From Adiantum capillus-veneris (taxonomy: Eukaryota > Streptophyta > Polypodiopsida > Polypodiales > Pteridaceae): a DNA stretch of 64,000 bases. The DNA is taken from positions 80,568,025 through 80,632,024 of the forward strand of contig CM043958.1 of NCBI GenBank assembly GCA_014529385.2. Direction: 5' to 3'. The notes under the pieces are model-generated. The model was given only the letters and a program-made list of their open reading frames with translations. It was not told where the DNA came from and searched no databases. Positions 1 through 9,834 of the stretch are shown here, piece by piece. The position numbers and the translations under genes were made by a program. Numbering within the stretch: the stretch's first letter is position 1; every line of letters starts with the position of its first letter.

Positions 1-2
1 CA

Positions 3-137
3 GTAAACAGAGTCAAAACTTTTGGAGTACCAAAAGATGAATTTCGGCTTGATATCTTAGTTTATTATCCACTCAAGGATGAGCACAGGAACTATTTCAC
101 AAACAAAGTAGTGCATCATGTGAATACCATCTCCTAA
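3..137 (+). CDS. Partial ORF end, unrecognised
   Basis: An open frame enters from the left edge and stops at TAA 135-137 after 44 codons. It is rich in charged and aromatic residues (DILVYYPLKDEHRNYF). No family is recognised. It could be a last exon or the tail of an element ORF that begins outside the window; it may also be chance, since 44 codons is short. Confidence 0.2.
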   Translation, partial: VNRVKTFGVPKDEFRLDILVYYPLKDEHRNYFTNKVVHHVNTIS

Positions 138-325
138 GCGTATTTTATACGGAATCCAAAAAGCCATGTAATAAGTTGAACATCAGTTATCCTAAACCTT
201 GAGGGGTTTCAATTGTAATAAATTTTCATCAATAAAATGCTTTTTGTCTCTGAATCTCTGTCTCTTGATGAAGTAGAATCTTGAATTTTATTTAAAGTCT
301 TGTGTCTATTTTGAAATCGAAGTAA

Positions 326-333
326 TGGTATCA
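326..333 (+). promoter_or_regulatory. Possible degraded tRNA-Met primer binding site
   Basis: TGGTATCA at 326-333 matches the first eight bases of the usual plant LTR-element primer site TGGTATCAGAGC, but the following bases do not. It lies just upstream of a Ty3 gag frame, and AATAAA signals near 218 and 230 fit the end of an LTR. The LTR itself is not provable here. Confidence 0.25.
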
Positions 334-357
334 AGAATCTCGTATAACCTCTATAGG

Positions 358-1748
358 CACCGCCTGTTGCTCTATACTCGGTAGCGCAAGAGAAGAAGCT
401 CCTCCTTAAGCAAGCCCAACCTCCGATATTTAAGGGAGAGGGGGCAAATGTGGAGAGAGATGCGGAAGTGTGGATGGAAGCCATGGGCGACTACTTTGAA
501 GCTGCAGGGACCCAACCCGTAAATCAGACCATGCTTGCGATGTTCCGCTTGACTGGCGATGCCAAGATATGGTGGAAGCAACATTGCAGGGACCTGGATA
601 TTAAGGGATCTTCCCAATCCTGGAAAGACATCAAAGCTGCGATAATGGGGCGTTATTTACCACCTGCCTATAGGACCTTGAAGATGAATGAATTCTTTTC
701 ACTTCGGCAGCAGCAACTGACTTCATCTGTCGAAAAATATTATGTAAAGTTTGTCACTCTTCAGAGGCCAACGACACTACAGGATGCCTTGTTGAGGACC
801 AAACCTCTAGCTCTAGAAGTACAAAAGGTTAATCAGAACAGGAGGAATCATTGGGCAAAGAGGGCAAGGACAACTTCTTGGAATAACAGATCAACCAACC
901 AAGCATATGACCAGCGCCCTATTGTGGCTACCACCACAACCATGGAGTTCCCTGATGTTCGATGCTATGGTTGTGGCGAATATGGACATTACAGATCCAA
1001 GTGCCCCAGGAACACCCAGGCAACCAATGCCAATGCCATACCCTTGAAGACCCATGGGTGTGGCCAAGCTAATGGAAGAGGAGGACGTGGAAGGATGAAC
1101 AGAGGGCGAGGGCGTGGAGCTACCGCCAGAGTGAATGCTGCAGTGGTACAACCAACTGTGGGTGACGAAGCAGCGGAGAGAGCAACCCTGCATGCTGCAA
1201 TTGACAACCCCAATGGTTGCGAGCAATACGCAGTCATTCATACGCCAGGATCTCTCAGAGGTGAACAAGTTGACTTCCTTATAGATTGTGGTAGTAATCT
1301 TTTATTTCTTTCACCCAGATGCATGAGGAAGTTAAGGCTAGATAAGTATCCAACAAGCAAGCTAGTTGTAGAGTTAGCAAACGGCAAGGAAGTAGTATCT
1401 CAACATTTTGCAGGAAAAATTGACTTTGATTTAGAGGGACACCCAACTTCTGCCCAATTTCGAACCCTACCCTTAGGATTCTTTGATGGGATACTATGGA
1501 TGGACTGGTTAAAGCAAAACAAGGCCCACATCCATTGTGCACAAGGAAACTTTACCTTTACAGATAACTTGGGTAATGAAGCCTTAATCCAGGGGGAAAA
1601 TGGGAGACCTAGGGCTTGGAACTTCCGATATTGTAGCACGGGGTCTTCCTGCAACACCAATGCAAGGAATTCGGATCAGCTACCTATATACTTTCAGTTC
1701 CTTTTTAAATATTCAAACAATACGACTTTATTTCCCAGCCTAACCTAG
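358..1748 (+). pseudogene. Ty3 retrotransposon gag-protease remnant
   Basis: The frame is open from about 358; an ATG-type start is not evident, and the first good in-frame start-like codon is GTG 450. Counting from 450, residues 1-110 match a plant Ty3 gag domain (paired Trp in KIWWKQ). A CCHC knuckle follows with Cys-Tyr-Gly-Cys and Gly-His near residues 173-186, then a Gly/Arg-rich linker. A retroviral-type aspartic protease follows (FLIDCGSNLLFLSP, later GILWMDWL). The protease triad reads DCG rather than the usual DTG or DSG, so activity is doubtful. Homology fades near 1630 and the frame runs into unrelated DNA, stopping at 1748. RT, RNase H and integrase are absent here. The decayed integrase-chromodomain block at 12269-13736 lies on the same strand and could be the other end of this element. 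Confidence 0.8.
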
Positions 1749-1760
1749 GCTCTGATACCA
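1748..1760 (-). promoter_or_regulatory. Primer binding site of a minus-strand LTR element
   Basis: GGCTCTGATACCA is the exact reverse complement of the initiator-Met tRNA primer site TGGTATCAGAGCC. Two bases later the plus strand reads TGTGAGGTC, which fits the inverted end of an LTR. It marks the 5' end of an element on the minus strand whose body is missing to the left. Confidence 0.6.
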
Positions 1761-1762
1761 GG

Positions 1763-2360
1763 TGTGAGGTCCCCACCCCGCCATATCAAACAATGGATCT
1801 GATGATGAACCTGGTGGACACTAGATCTATAGCGGAAGCAAACAAAGTGGTTCAGGGTTCAGCTAGCGGACGATCTCTCATCACAAAGTGAGTCGAGCTC
1901 GAGCCTACTAGCAATGAGATCTAGCTCTACCTCGCAGGGGAAGCGTACTTAAACTATCTAGCGATCCTAAGACCCACCTTCCAAGAGGAGAGAAACCCCG
2001 AGTGCCTTTTTCCCCATGTTTGAGAGGCACGTACTCTCGAGATTTCACCGCTCTAGGGACAATGAGTATTACTAATATCGAATTGAACACTATGGGGACA
2101 GAGAGTTCCCGACCAATCGGGACCACCCATCTCATAGGCATTGGCAACATGAGCCAAGCCCCCACTTTCCACCCCCACACTCACACTTCCTTGTGTGACC
2201 TAATTACTACCACAATGATTGTTCAACATAAACATTCCTTGATTAATTCCGAATCACATTGTTCGTTAAGACAGCCCTTCAACCAGTATTGCAAACAACA
2301 CCAAGACAATATTCTAGTAAAAATTCTACTCAAACTTATTCATTAAAATTCCAATGTTCT
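1763..2360 (-). repeat. LTR-like DNA of a minus-strand element
   Basis: Begins TGTGAGGTC two bases from the reverse primer site at 1748-1760, as the 3' end of an LTR read on the minus strand. The far end is not defined; ACA near 2360 is a guess. No coding frame is recognised in it. A1 inserted to its right at 2577. Confidence 0.35.
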
Positions 2361-2437
2361 GGAGGTACAACATCCCCCCTCCAGCGAGAGTTTACTCCTC
2401 CCGTTGTCGCCTAGCTGCCCATACAACTAGGTATGTA

Positions 2438-2556
2438 CACCGCATAGAAAGCATGACATGGACACTCCCACCGCATAGAAAGCAAGTCGTGGGTTCCCAC
2501 CGCATAGAAAGCAAGTCGTGGGTATCCACCGCATAAAAAGCAACTCGTGGATTCAA
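2438..2556. repeat. Tandem repeat, about 29 bp x 4
   Basis: Four head-to-tail units start at 2438, 2469, 2498 and 2527 (spacing 31, 29, 29). Each begins CACCGCATAGAAAGCA or a near variant, followed by a GTCGTGGG-type tail. A1 inserted about 20 bp to the right. Confidence 0.85.
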
Positions 2557-2571
2557 GAGCCCTTAACGAGG

Positions 2572-2576
2572 AACTC
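2572..2576. repeat. Target site duplication of A1, left
   Basis: AACTC immediately left of the 5' LTR; the same five bases follow the 3' LTR. Confidence 0.92.
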
Positions 2577-4169
2577 TGTCATAATAATCAATATCTAATT
2601 CTCCTAAATGATTTTCTCATATTAAACTGATCATTTAATGTGGGGAAGTGCCAAGGGAGAAAAAGCTAGAATATTGGTTAAGTTAGCAGACCGGCCACAG
2701 TAGGGATCCAAAGGAGGGAAAATAGGGATCCAAAGGGGGGGGCCATCTGCAAAAGAGCCATGTGAAACAATGGGCTAAAAAGACCCTAAGGTTCAGCCCA
2801 TTAAGACTTCCAAAATGCTAAGGTTCCAAAATTCAAAGGTTGTGTCCAAAGGTCAACCTTAGGGAAAATTGGATGCTTAGTGTGTGCCCCAAAAAGTCTT
2901 TCTACATCCCTACATGGGAGGGGGCGAGCCCCAAAGCTAGGGGATGAGAGAGAAAGCCACACACACACATAGGCTCCCTTTACACAAAGGGAATGAGGGA
3001 CACATGTCAGCTCCCTAGGCCAGATGCCCACAAGGTGTGCCCAATTCCTATTGGAAGACCCTTGAAGTGGACCAATGAGAATTAGGCTAGAGTAAATCTA
3101 GTTTAATTAATTTAAAAACATTTAATAAAAGAAACCAATAAGAATTAAGTGTCCTAGAAGACTATTGGGCAGTCTCCCAAGGGGTCCAATGAGCATTCAG
3201 GAGCCCCATGGCTTGCCTGATTCCTATTGGCCAGGAGGCAAAGGGGTCCAATGAGAGTTTAGTTTAATTATTTAATTATCTAAAGCTCTCACAAAAGGGG
3301 AAAGGGGGACACATGTCAGAAGGCTATCACTTATGCTGCTTAATCCCTATTGGCTTGATCTGGGGAGGTCCAATGAGGCAAAAGCTAGCCTAACTTAGCA
3401 GCTAGGGCTCGCCCAAGAGAGAGAGGGGGCTGATTTTTGCTTGGCATTGACACACACACACTCTCACACTTGACCATGTGTGAAGGGGAAAATACTCTAT
3501 CTCCTCCCAAGCTTTAATGGAGAGCTCATCACCTACTCCAAGCTTGTGAGATAGAAGCCTACATCAACACTCTCTTGGCATGTGGATGCAAATCCAACCA
3601 AGAGCCAAGCTTCAATGCATGCTCATCTTCTCTACCAAGCTAATTACTAAGCTAAGCTATGCTAATATGAGTGATTATGTGAGGAGATGTACTTCTTTCT
3701 CGTAAGATACTTCTTTTTCCTCTCAATCTACTCTCATACCCTGCTAGCTCTCACCATCTTCGAAGGTGTGTGAGGTCTTGGGTCTGAGAACGGGGATAAT
3801 TCAAGTTGTGTTTGATTAAGTGTTTTGCTTGGTGTATGAAGCTTCCATCTTCATTGCACTAGCTAGTCTTGAAGGAACACAAAGAATTGTATTGTACAAT
3901 GTCTCTCTTGATGGGAGAAACCATAATACAAAGCCTTTTGGAGGGGGGACCGGCTCCATGCAAATCCGGTCCTCAACTGTTGTCAATAGCTTAATTGCTC
4001 TCTCTTTTGAAAGTATTGTCGATGCTATCTAACTAGGTGTTATGCTTTTTGTTGCTCTCTCCACCCAAGCACTCTTGTAATTCTCATTAGGAATCAACTC
4101 TAATGAAATGCTCACTATGTTCATGCTAATTTCCGCTACACATAAGATTTTAGGCCATTAAATGTTACA
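2577..4169 (+). repeat. A1 5' LTR
   Basis: 1593 bp, from TGTCATAATAATC to AAATGTTACA, collinear with 9835-11427 without gaps. Mismatches seen by eye are a G/C change near 2943, a T/C change near 2970, a G/A change near 3411 and a C/A change near 3971. Contains a cluster of CCAAT/ATTGG modules (3048-3390). A 70-codon frame at 3820-4032 is probably not a gene. Confidence 0.95.
3048..3390. promoter_or_regulatory. Four ATTGG...CCAAT modules in the LTR
   Basis: Four modules start near 3048, 3162, 3223 and 3345. Each has CTATTGG, about 20 variable bases, then a G-rich stretch ending TCCAATGAG (the first has ACCAATGAG). ATTGG is the reverse complement of CCAAT, so each module is a pair of inverted CCAAT boxes. 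The cluster recurs in all four family A LTRs, with related copies in the family B LTR. Binding by NF-Y is an inference from the motif. Confidence 0.5.
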
Positions 4170-4170
4170 T

Positions 4171-4182
4171 TGGTATCAGAGC
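4171..4182 (+). promoter_or_regulatory. A1 primer binding site
   Basis: TGGTATCAGAGC, complementary to the 3' end of plant initiator-Met tRNA, one base after the end of the 5' LTR. A 404-bp leader separates it from the gag-pol ATG. Confidence 0.93.
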
Positions 4183-4586
4183 TCAAGGTTTCTCTTTTCT
4201 TGCTCAAGAAGGGAGGTCCTCAAGCTAGCTACAAATGGTTGGTATTATTAATTGCCTGTGAGTAAGTAGAATAGGGATTTTTCAGCCTTTCAGTGCGCCT
4301 GCCTTTGTGCAGTTAACGGGGCATCACCGTCGAGAGCTATGGTCTTAATAGTGGAGTCCTACGGGGCTTGCCTACGGCTTAACCACTATTGAGCTATTAG
4401 AAGCTTGACAGGAGCCGGTGCTGTTTTGGTGTCGAAAGACCCTCTCTTCTATTCCTTGCAATTAATGGTATTCGAGCCGCGGGTACAGTAGCTTGAGTGC
4501 TTTTTCTAAAGGGGTAAAGAGGAGTAGCAACTAGGGCTTGAAGTGCCAAAGTACACCTAAAAAGTTTACACCTAAAAGTTGTTAGA

Positions 4587-7500
4587 ATGGCTGACAATAT
4601 TAAAGAGAGTGAAATTAATGTTGATAACTTTGATTTTGCTCATGAGCAAGCTACTAATGATGCTTCAATGCTTGTTAATTATCTTGTTTCTAGGCTTCAA
4701 CAAGCCATGGGCAATCCATCTCTCCAAAGTGAAGTGCAACGGCAGCTCCGTGCTCACGGGATTCTCCAAGCTCATCACCATGACGAGAGAACACCTAGGA
4801 AGCCTCCTTGTGAGACTACCAAAAGAGGTTTCTCTCCGATTCGGGAAGAAGAAGAGAATCCATATGAAGGGCTCAAGAACTTACTTCTTGATGATGCATC
4901 TCCTTCCCAAAGGAGAACTCAAGAGCCTCCACCGAAGGAACGAGAAAGAAGCGAGTCTCCCGCCACCTCGGCGGAGATGGCTCCACGAAGACGGCGGGCT
5001 AAACGCTCTCCATCACCACCAAAGCGGAGAAGACCATCACACTCTTCTCCACGCCATAATTCAAAGAGGGATGATAAAAAGCAAGAGAAGAAAAAGGCGA
5101 GAAAGAGGACACCCTCTTCTCCATCTTCTTCATCCTCTTCCTCTTATGAAAGCTATGGTGAAGACGACAAAGATCAAGACAAGAAAAAGGCGAGAAAGAG
5201 GTCACCCTCTTCTCCACCTTCTTCAAATTCTTCATCTTTTGAAGAAAGTGATGGTGCAACTTTTGAACCATCAAAAAGAAGAGGCCATAGGAAATCCTAT
5301 GCCGCATGGAAGAGGTCGTCCAAGCTGAAGAAATTCAAAGAGGGAGGGAAGAGCATCTCTTTCCTTACCTATGATGGCACCTTCGGTGCTACCGACAAAG
5401 TTTTGGCCTTTATCCAGCAATTCGATGCGGCGTTTGGAGATGAGGGCTTCACGGAGTCCTCTAAGCTACGCCATGTAGCTATGCACTTTCAAAAGTCCGC
5501 CAGACAATGGTGGTCTAGCCTACGAGCCAACGGTGAAGCTCCACGAACATGGAAGGCTTTAAGAGCTTCCATTATGAAGCAGTTTTTGGCCACCGATGCC
5601 AAAGACAAAGTACTCACCGAATGGCGAAGCTTAAAGCTCTCTCCCAATGAATCCATCCACAAATATGTAGACAAGTTTTGGGACCTACAACTCAAAGCCA
5701 CTGTCTTCAAAAAGTTGGATTTTGGAGAGCAAAAGCAACAATTTTGTGCGGGCTTAACCGAAGAAATGGCGGAGTATGTCAACTCCCAAAGGCCACGTAC
5801 CATATCGGCGGTAATACACCATACTATGGTGGCCTCGCGAATCAATTTCCAAACGGGGGGTAAAAGAAATAATAAGCCCCCGGAAAACAAAGGTTCCAAT
5901 GAGCCTAAGGGGAAGGACAATGTCCAAAAGTCTCCTAAGGGCAATTCCAACAAAGCTAAAGAGAAGGGAGTTTACAAAGGAAAGAATAAACTCTCTCCTG
6001 AAGAGCTTGAGCGTTATCGTAAAGATAACCGGTGTTTCAAGTGCGGCGAACAAGGGCATGCGTACCGCGCTTGTCCCCAAAAGAACAACCGCCAAGATCC
6101 TCCTAGAGCTTCTTTGGTTGAAATCCAAGAGGAGGAGATTCACCAAACTCACCACAAAGGATCTCCTCTATGCCATGCTTGGGGAAAGGTAAGAGAACAT
6201 GATGCTTTTATTCTCTTTGACCCTGGTTCTACTCAACATTTCATATCTATGGAGTTAGCCACCAAGCTAGGCATACAATCCTACGAGATGGGAGATATCC
6301 TACCCGCAGACAGTGCCTTCAAGGGGCAAGAAGCTTCAGTCACTCCCTTAATCGGGAAATTGAGGCTTCATGTCCAAGGCTATGTGGACAAAGAGGATTT
6401 CTTTATCTCTCCTCTCAAGCATGAGGATGTAATCCTAGGGGCACCATGGTTTGACCGTCTGGCTGCCCATGTTAAATTTCCTGAAAGGAGAATCTCCTTT
6501 AAGTTCAGGGAAAAGGACATGTATATAGATGCTAGGGAGATGGGTAACACCATCCCCATTGTACATACACCAGCTTTCAACAAGTCAATAAAGAGCTCTA
6601 TTTCCGTGTACATGATTTTTGTTAAAGATTCTCAAAATGAACCTAATGCTTTAGCAAAAGAAAATAAAAGCAACCAAAAGGAATTAGAGTTATCCAATTT
6701 TCTCAAGGGGTTTCAAGATGTCTTTATTGACGACATCCCTTGTGAGCTACCTCCTAAACGAGGTAATGACGACCATGCAATTGAACTTCTTCCAGGAAGT
6801 TCACCGCCTAACAAACCTCCTTATAGAGTTTCTCAAGCTCAACAAGAGGAGATTATGCGGCAAGTGCATGAGTTAATTGAGAAGGGCATGGTTAGGCCTA
6901 GCTCATCTCCATTTTGCTCACCTGTGCTATTAGTGCAAAAGAAAGACGGCACATATCGTATGTGTGTCGACTATAGAGCACTAAATAGGATCACTATCAA
7001 GAATAGGTTTCCCGTTCCACGGGTAGAAGACCTATTTGATAAGCTACAAGGATCGACCTACTTCAGTAGGATTGACCTAAAAAGTGGCTATCATCAAATA
7101 AGGATAGTTGATCAAGACATTGTAAAGACCGCATTTCGTACTACATTTGGTCTTTACGAATACATTGTCATGCCTTTTGGCTTGACTAATGCACCAGCCA
7201 CATTTAACCGCTTGATGGAGAAGCTGTTCAGACCTCATCGAACCTTCACTGGAGTGTTCTTTGATGATATTATCATCTACTCTAATTCATTAGAGGAACA
7301 CAAGCAACACCTCCAGGTAATATTTCAAGTTTTAAGAGAGAATAAACTTTATGTTAATCGAAAGAAAAGTGAATTTTTCTTGCAAGAGATTCAATATTTA
7401 GGTCACATTATCTCTCAAGATGGAATCCAAATGGATCCATCCAAGTTAGAGGTAATAAAAGGATGGCCTAAACCAAGGAATCTTCATGAACTAAGAAGCT

Positions 7501-9536
7501 TTATAGGTATGTGTGCATACTATAGACGCTTCATAGAAAAGTTCTCACAAATTGCGGGACCATTACATGACCTAACAAAGAAAAATGTTAGGTATACGTG
7601 GTCTGCTAAGGAGAACAATGCTTTCGAAAAGCTTAAAGAAAAGCTTATCTCTCAACCTGTGCTTACACTACCGGATCTCTCAAAACCATTTGAGGTCCAA
7701 TGTGATGCTTGTGGTGATTGCCTTGGGGCTGTTTTGCTCCAAGAAGGGCACGCCATAGGCTATGAGAGTCGAAGGCTCGACCCTGTTGAGCAAGCTCTAG
7801 GCATATACGAAAAAGAACTCCTTGCAGTTCTACATGCCTTAGACTCATGGAAGCACTATTTATTGGGGACTCCTTTCATTCTGCGAACGGATCACCAAAG
7901 TCTTAAGTACTTCATGACGCAGACCAAGCTCTCCGACAAACAAATGAGGTGGGCAAATTTCCTTTCGCAATTTCATTTTCATATTGCTCACATTGCTGGC
8001 AAGCATAATCAAGTAGCCGATGCACTCTCAAGACGACCGAGAGTGAATGCGGTTTCCATAGCAACTCACAATGATCTATCTTCAATGATAGATGAGTATG
8101 CTATTGATCCCGATTTTAGAGATGTGATTTCAGCCCTTGCATTAGGGAAGAAAGAAGAACCATTTACTTTACAAGATGGTTATCTTCTCTATGGCAATAG
8201 ACTATGCGTTACTAACTCACTACGTGAGAAAGTAATGTATGAATCTCATGCTCCCCCATATGCGGGGCATAGAGGGATTCAGTCTACCCTAAAGGGAATT
8301 GAAACATATTTCTATTGGCCTACCATGAAAGTGAACATACATGAGTATGTTTCCAAATGTGTGGTATGTCAAAAGACAAAATTTGATAGAGGGAAGCAAC
8401 TTGGATTGCTTCAACCCTTGCCAATCCCTAATTCACCATGGGAGAGCATATCCATGGATTTTATCTTTGGATTGCCTAAGTCTATCCATGGGAATACGGG
8501 AATATGGACGATAGTAGACAGGTTCAGTAAACAAGCTCATTTTATACCTGTCAAAAAGACTATCAAAGCCCATCAAATGGCAACCCTCTTCATTTCACAA
8601 ATTTTCAAGTACCATGGCTTGCCAATGTCCATAGTGTCGGATAGAGATCCTAGAATGACCAGTAATTTCTGGAAGGGTCTCTTTGAGAATTTAGGAACAA
8701 GGCTAAACTTCTCTTCGGCCTATCATCCACAAACTGATGGCCAAAGTGAAATAGCTAACCTAACTATTCTCGATCTACTAAAAGCCTATGTAACGGAAGT
8801 AGATCAAAGATCCCAATGGGAGAAGTACTTACCCTTAGTAGAGTATGCTTACAATAACACTGTACATACTTCTACAGGAAAAGCACCTTTCGAGGTAATT
8901 GAGGGAAGATCAAAAAGTCCCTTGCTACTTAAGGTACATGGGAAGATCTTCGCTGCAGATGAGTATAGCCGAGACCTACAAGAATCTTTCCAAAAGATTA
9001 AGGATGCTATCTCTATCTCACAGCAAAGGCAAAAGGCTGCTGCTGACAAGCACAGAAGAGCCCAAGCCTTTAAAGAAAACGATTGGGTCTTGTTAAAGTT
9101 TCCTAAGGCTCGATTAAGGCACACGACGGGCAAGAATCCTACGGGCCACCAAAAGTACTATGCTAAACTAGCAAAAAGGTACTATGGTCCCTTCCAGATT
9201 CTTAGGCCAATCAATGAGATGGCCTATCAACTTAAGTTGCCCAATCATTGGCTCATACACAATGCTTTTCATGTGAGCCTCTTAAAGCCTTACAAAGGAG
9301 AGCCACCTCAAGAACCAACTATTGAAGACCCACCGGAGATCGAGGACCACGAGGAGGTGCTGCAGCCCGAGTCCATTCTCCGACATGAAGACAAGGTATT
9401 AAGAGGCGGTAAGACTATCCGACGATATCTTATTAAGTTTAAGAATTATCCTTTTGAAGATGCTAGATGGATGCAAGGCATACAATTAAAGGATAACCTA
9501 AACCTTGTCAATGCTTACAATGCTTCCCAAGAGTAA
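4587..9536 (+). CDS. Ty3/Gypsy gag-pol polyprotein with chromodomain (A1)
   Basis: 1649 codons in one frame, ATG 4587 to TAA. This start is chosen because family B keeps an equivalent start at 50463. Order: N-terminal segment; Ser/Arg/Lys-rich stretch about residues 105-230 with an internal repeat (KKKARKR...PSSP); gag core about 255-430; CCHC knuckle at 483-496 (CFKCGEQGHAYRAC); protease with D545 in FDPGST; RT with FFDD at 891-894; RNase H with D1040 in QCDACG; integrase with an HHCC zinc site (about 1225-1270), then D1291, D1352 and E1388, giving the expected D-35-E spacing; chromodomain-like end about 1590-1645 (YLIKFKNYPFEDARWMQ). Gag packages RNA, protease matures the polyprotein, RT and RNase H make cDNA, and integrase inserts it; the chromodomain may steer insertion. 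All the catalytic residues named are present. Unusual points are DPG in the protease and FFDD rather than Y-x-D-D in the RT. Overlapping frames at 4579-5328 and 5899-6192 are shadows. Confidence 0.96.
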   Translation: MADNIKESEINVDNFDFAHEQATNDASMLVNYLVSRLQQAMGNPSLQSEVQRQLRAHGILQAHHHDERTPRKPPCETTKRGFSPIREEEENPYEGLKNLLLDDASPSQRRTQEPPPKERERSESPATSAEMAPRRRRAKRSPSPPKRRRPSHSSPRHNSKRDDKKQEKKKARKRTPSSPSSSSSSSYESYGEDDKDQDKKKARKRSPSSPPSSNSSSFEESDGATFEPSKRRGHRKSYAAWKRSSKLKKFKEGGKSISFLTYDGTFGATDKVLAFIQQFDAAFGDEGFTESSKLRHVAMHFQKSARQWWSSLRANGEAPRTWKALRASIMKQFLATDAKDKVLTEWRSLKLSPNESIHKYVDKFWDLQLKATVFKKLDFGEQKQQFCAGLTEEMAEYVNSQRPRTISAVIHHTMVASRINFQTGGKRNNKPPENKGSNEPKGKDNVQKSPKGNSNKAKEKGVYKGKNKLSPEELERYRKDNRCFKCGEQGHAYRACPQKNNRQDPPRASLVEIQEEEIHQTHHKGSPLCHAWGKVREHDAFILFDPGSTQHFISMELATKLGIQSYEMGDILPADSAFKGQEASVTPLIGKLRLHVQGYVDKEDFFISPLKHEDVILGAPWFDRLAAHVKFPERRISFKFREKDMYIDAREMGNTIPIVHTPAFNKSIKSSISVYMIFVKDSQNEPNALAKENKSNQKELELSNFLKGFQDVFIDDIPCELPPKRGNDDHAIELLPGSSPPNKPPYRVSQAQQEEIMRQVHELIEKGMVRPSSSPFCSPVLLVQKKDGTYRMCVDYRALNRITIKNRFPVPRVEDLFDKLQGSTYFSRIDLKSGYHQIRIVDQDIVKTAFRTTFGLYEYIVMPFGLTNAPATFNRLMEKLFRPHRTFTGVFFDDIIIYSNSLEEHKQHLQVIFQVLRENKLYVNRKKSEFFLQEIQYLGHIISQDGIQMDPSKLEVIKGWPKPRNLHELRSFIGMCAYYRRFIEKFSQIAGPLHDLTKKNVRYTWSAKENNAFEKLKEKLISQPVLTLPDLSKPFEVQCDACGDCLGAVLLQEGHAIGYESRRLDPVEQALGIYEKELLAVLHALDSWKHYLLGTPFILRTDHQSLKYFMTQTKLSDKQMRWANFLSQFHFHIAHIAGKHNQVADALSRRPRVNAVSIATHNDLSSMIDEYAIDPDFRDVISALALGKKEEPFTLQDGYLLYGNRLCVTNSLREKVMYESHAPPYAGHRGIQSTLKGIETYFYWPTMKVNIHEYVSKCVVCQKTKFDRGKQLGLLQPLPIPNSPWESISMDFIFGLPKSIHGNTGIWTIVDRFSKQAHFIPVKKTIKAHQMATLFISQIFKYHGLPMSIVSDRDPRMTSNFWKGLFENLGTRLNFSSAYHPQTDGQSEIANLTILDLLKAYVTEVDQRSQWEKYLPLVEYAYNNTVHTSTGKAPFEVIEGRSKSPLLLKVHGKIFAADEYSRDLQESFQKIKDAISISQQRQKAAADKHRRAQAFKENDWVLLKFPKARLRHTTGKNPTGHQKYYAKLAKRYYGPFQILRPINEMAYQLKLPNHWLIHNAFHVSLLKPYKGEPPQEPTIEDPPEIEDHEEVLQPESILRHEDKVLRGGKTIRRYLIKFKNYPFEDARWMQGIQLKDNLNLVNAYNASQE

Positions 9537-9834
9537 GCAAATGTACAAAATGTTAAAAATGAACAAAAAATTTTGTCTTATAAGACTCTCTTTTTCTTTA
9601 TTTGTGCACAAAAATGAAGTAGTATGCATGCATAGATCAAGTTTGCGGAGACGACGTCTCCCGAACACCAAGTAGAGCTTGTCACTCTACTATGGAAGAC
9701 TGATAGGACTAATGTGCAGACATGCTTGCGGCAGCCTCAGGCTCTCAAGCGCCAAATGGACTAGTCATCCATTATGGAATGATGTCGTAGGGTAACATAG
9801 GGATCCTCTACCCGCTAAGAAAAGGACTAGGTAA
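9537..9834 (+). other. A1 3' untranslated stretch before the LTR
   Basis: Noncoding leader to the 3' LTR. Purine-rich AAGAAAAGGAC at 9817-9827 may be the polypurine tract, although it sits seven bases from the LTR instead of touching it. The last bases, GTAA, recur at the same junction in A2. Confidence 0.6.

Noticed and set aside
2438-2556. Regular repeat array resembling CRISPR
   Set aside because: Units of 29 bp sit head to tail without spacers, in a plant genome; it is a simple tandem repeat.
3820-4032. 70-codon ORF repeated in all four family A LTRs (also 11078, 26940, 31797)
   Set aside because: It lies inside the LTR and is conserved only because the LTRs are near-identical. The matching part of the family B LTR has indels that break the frame.
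4579-5328. 249-codon plus-strand ORF overlapping gag (also 27667-28416)
   Set aside because: An alternative frame of the Ser/Arg-rich gag segment, made open by its low-complexity codons.
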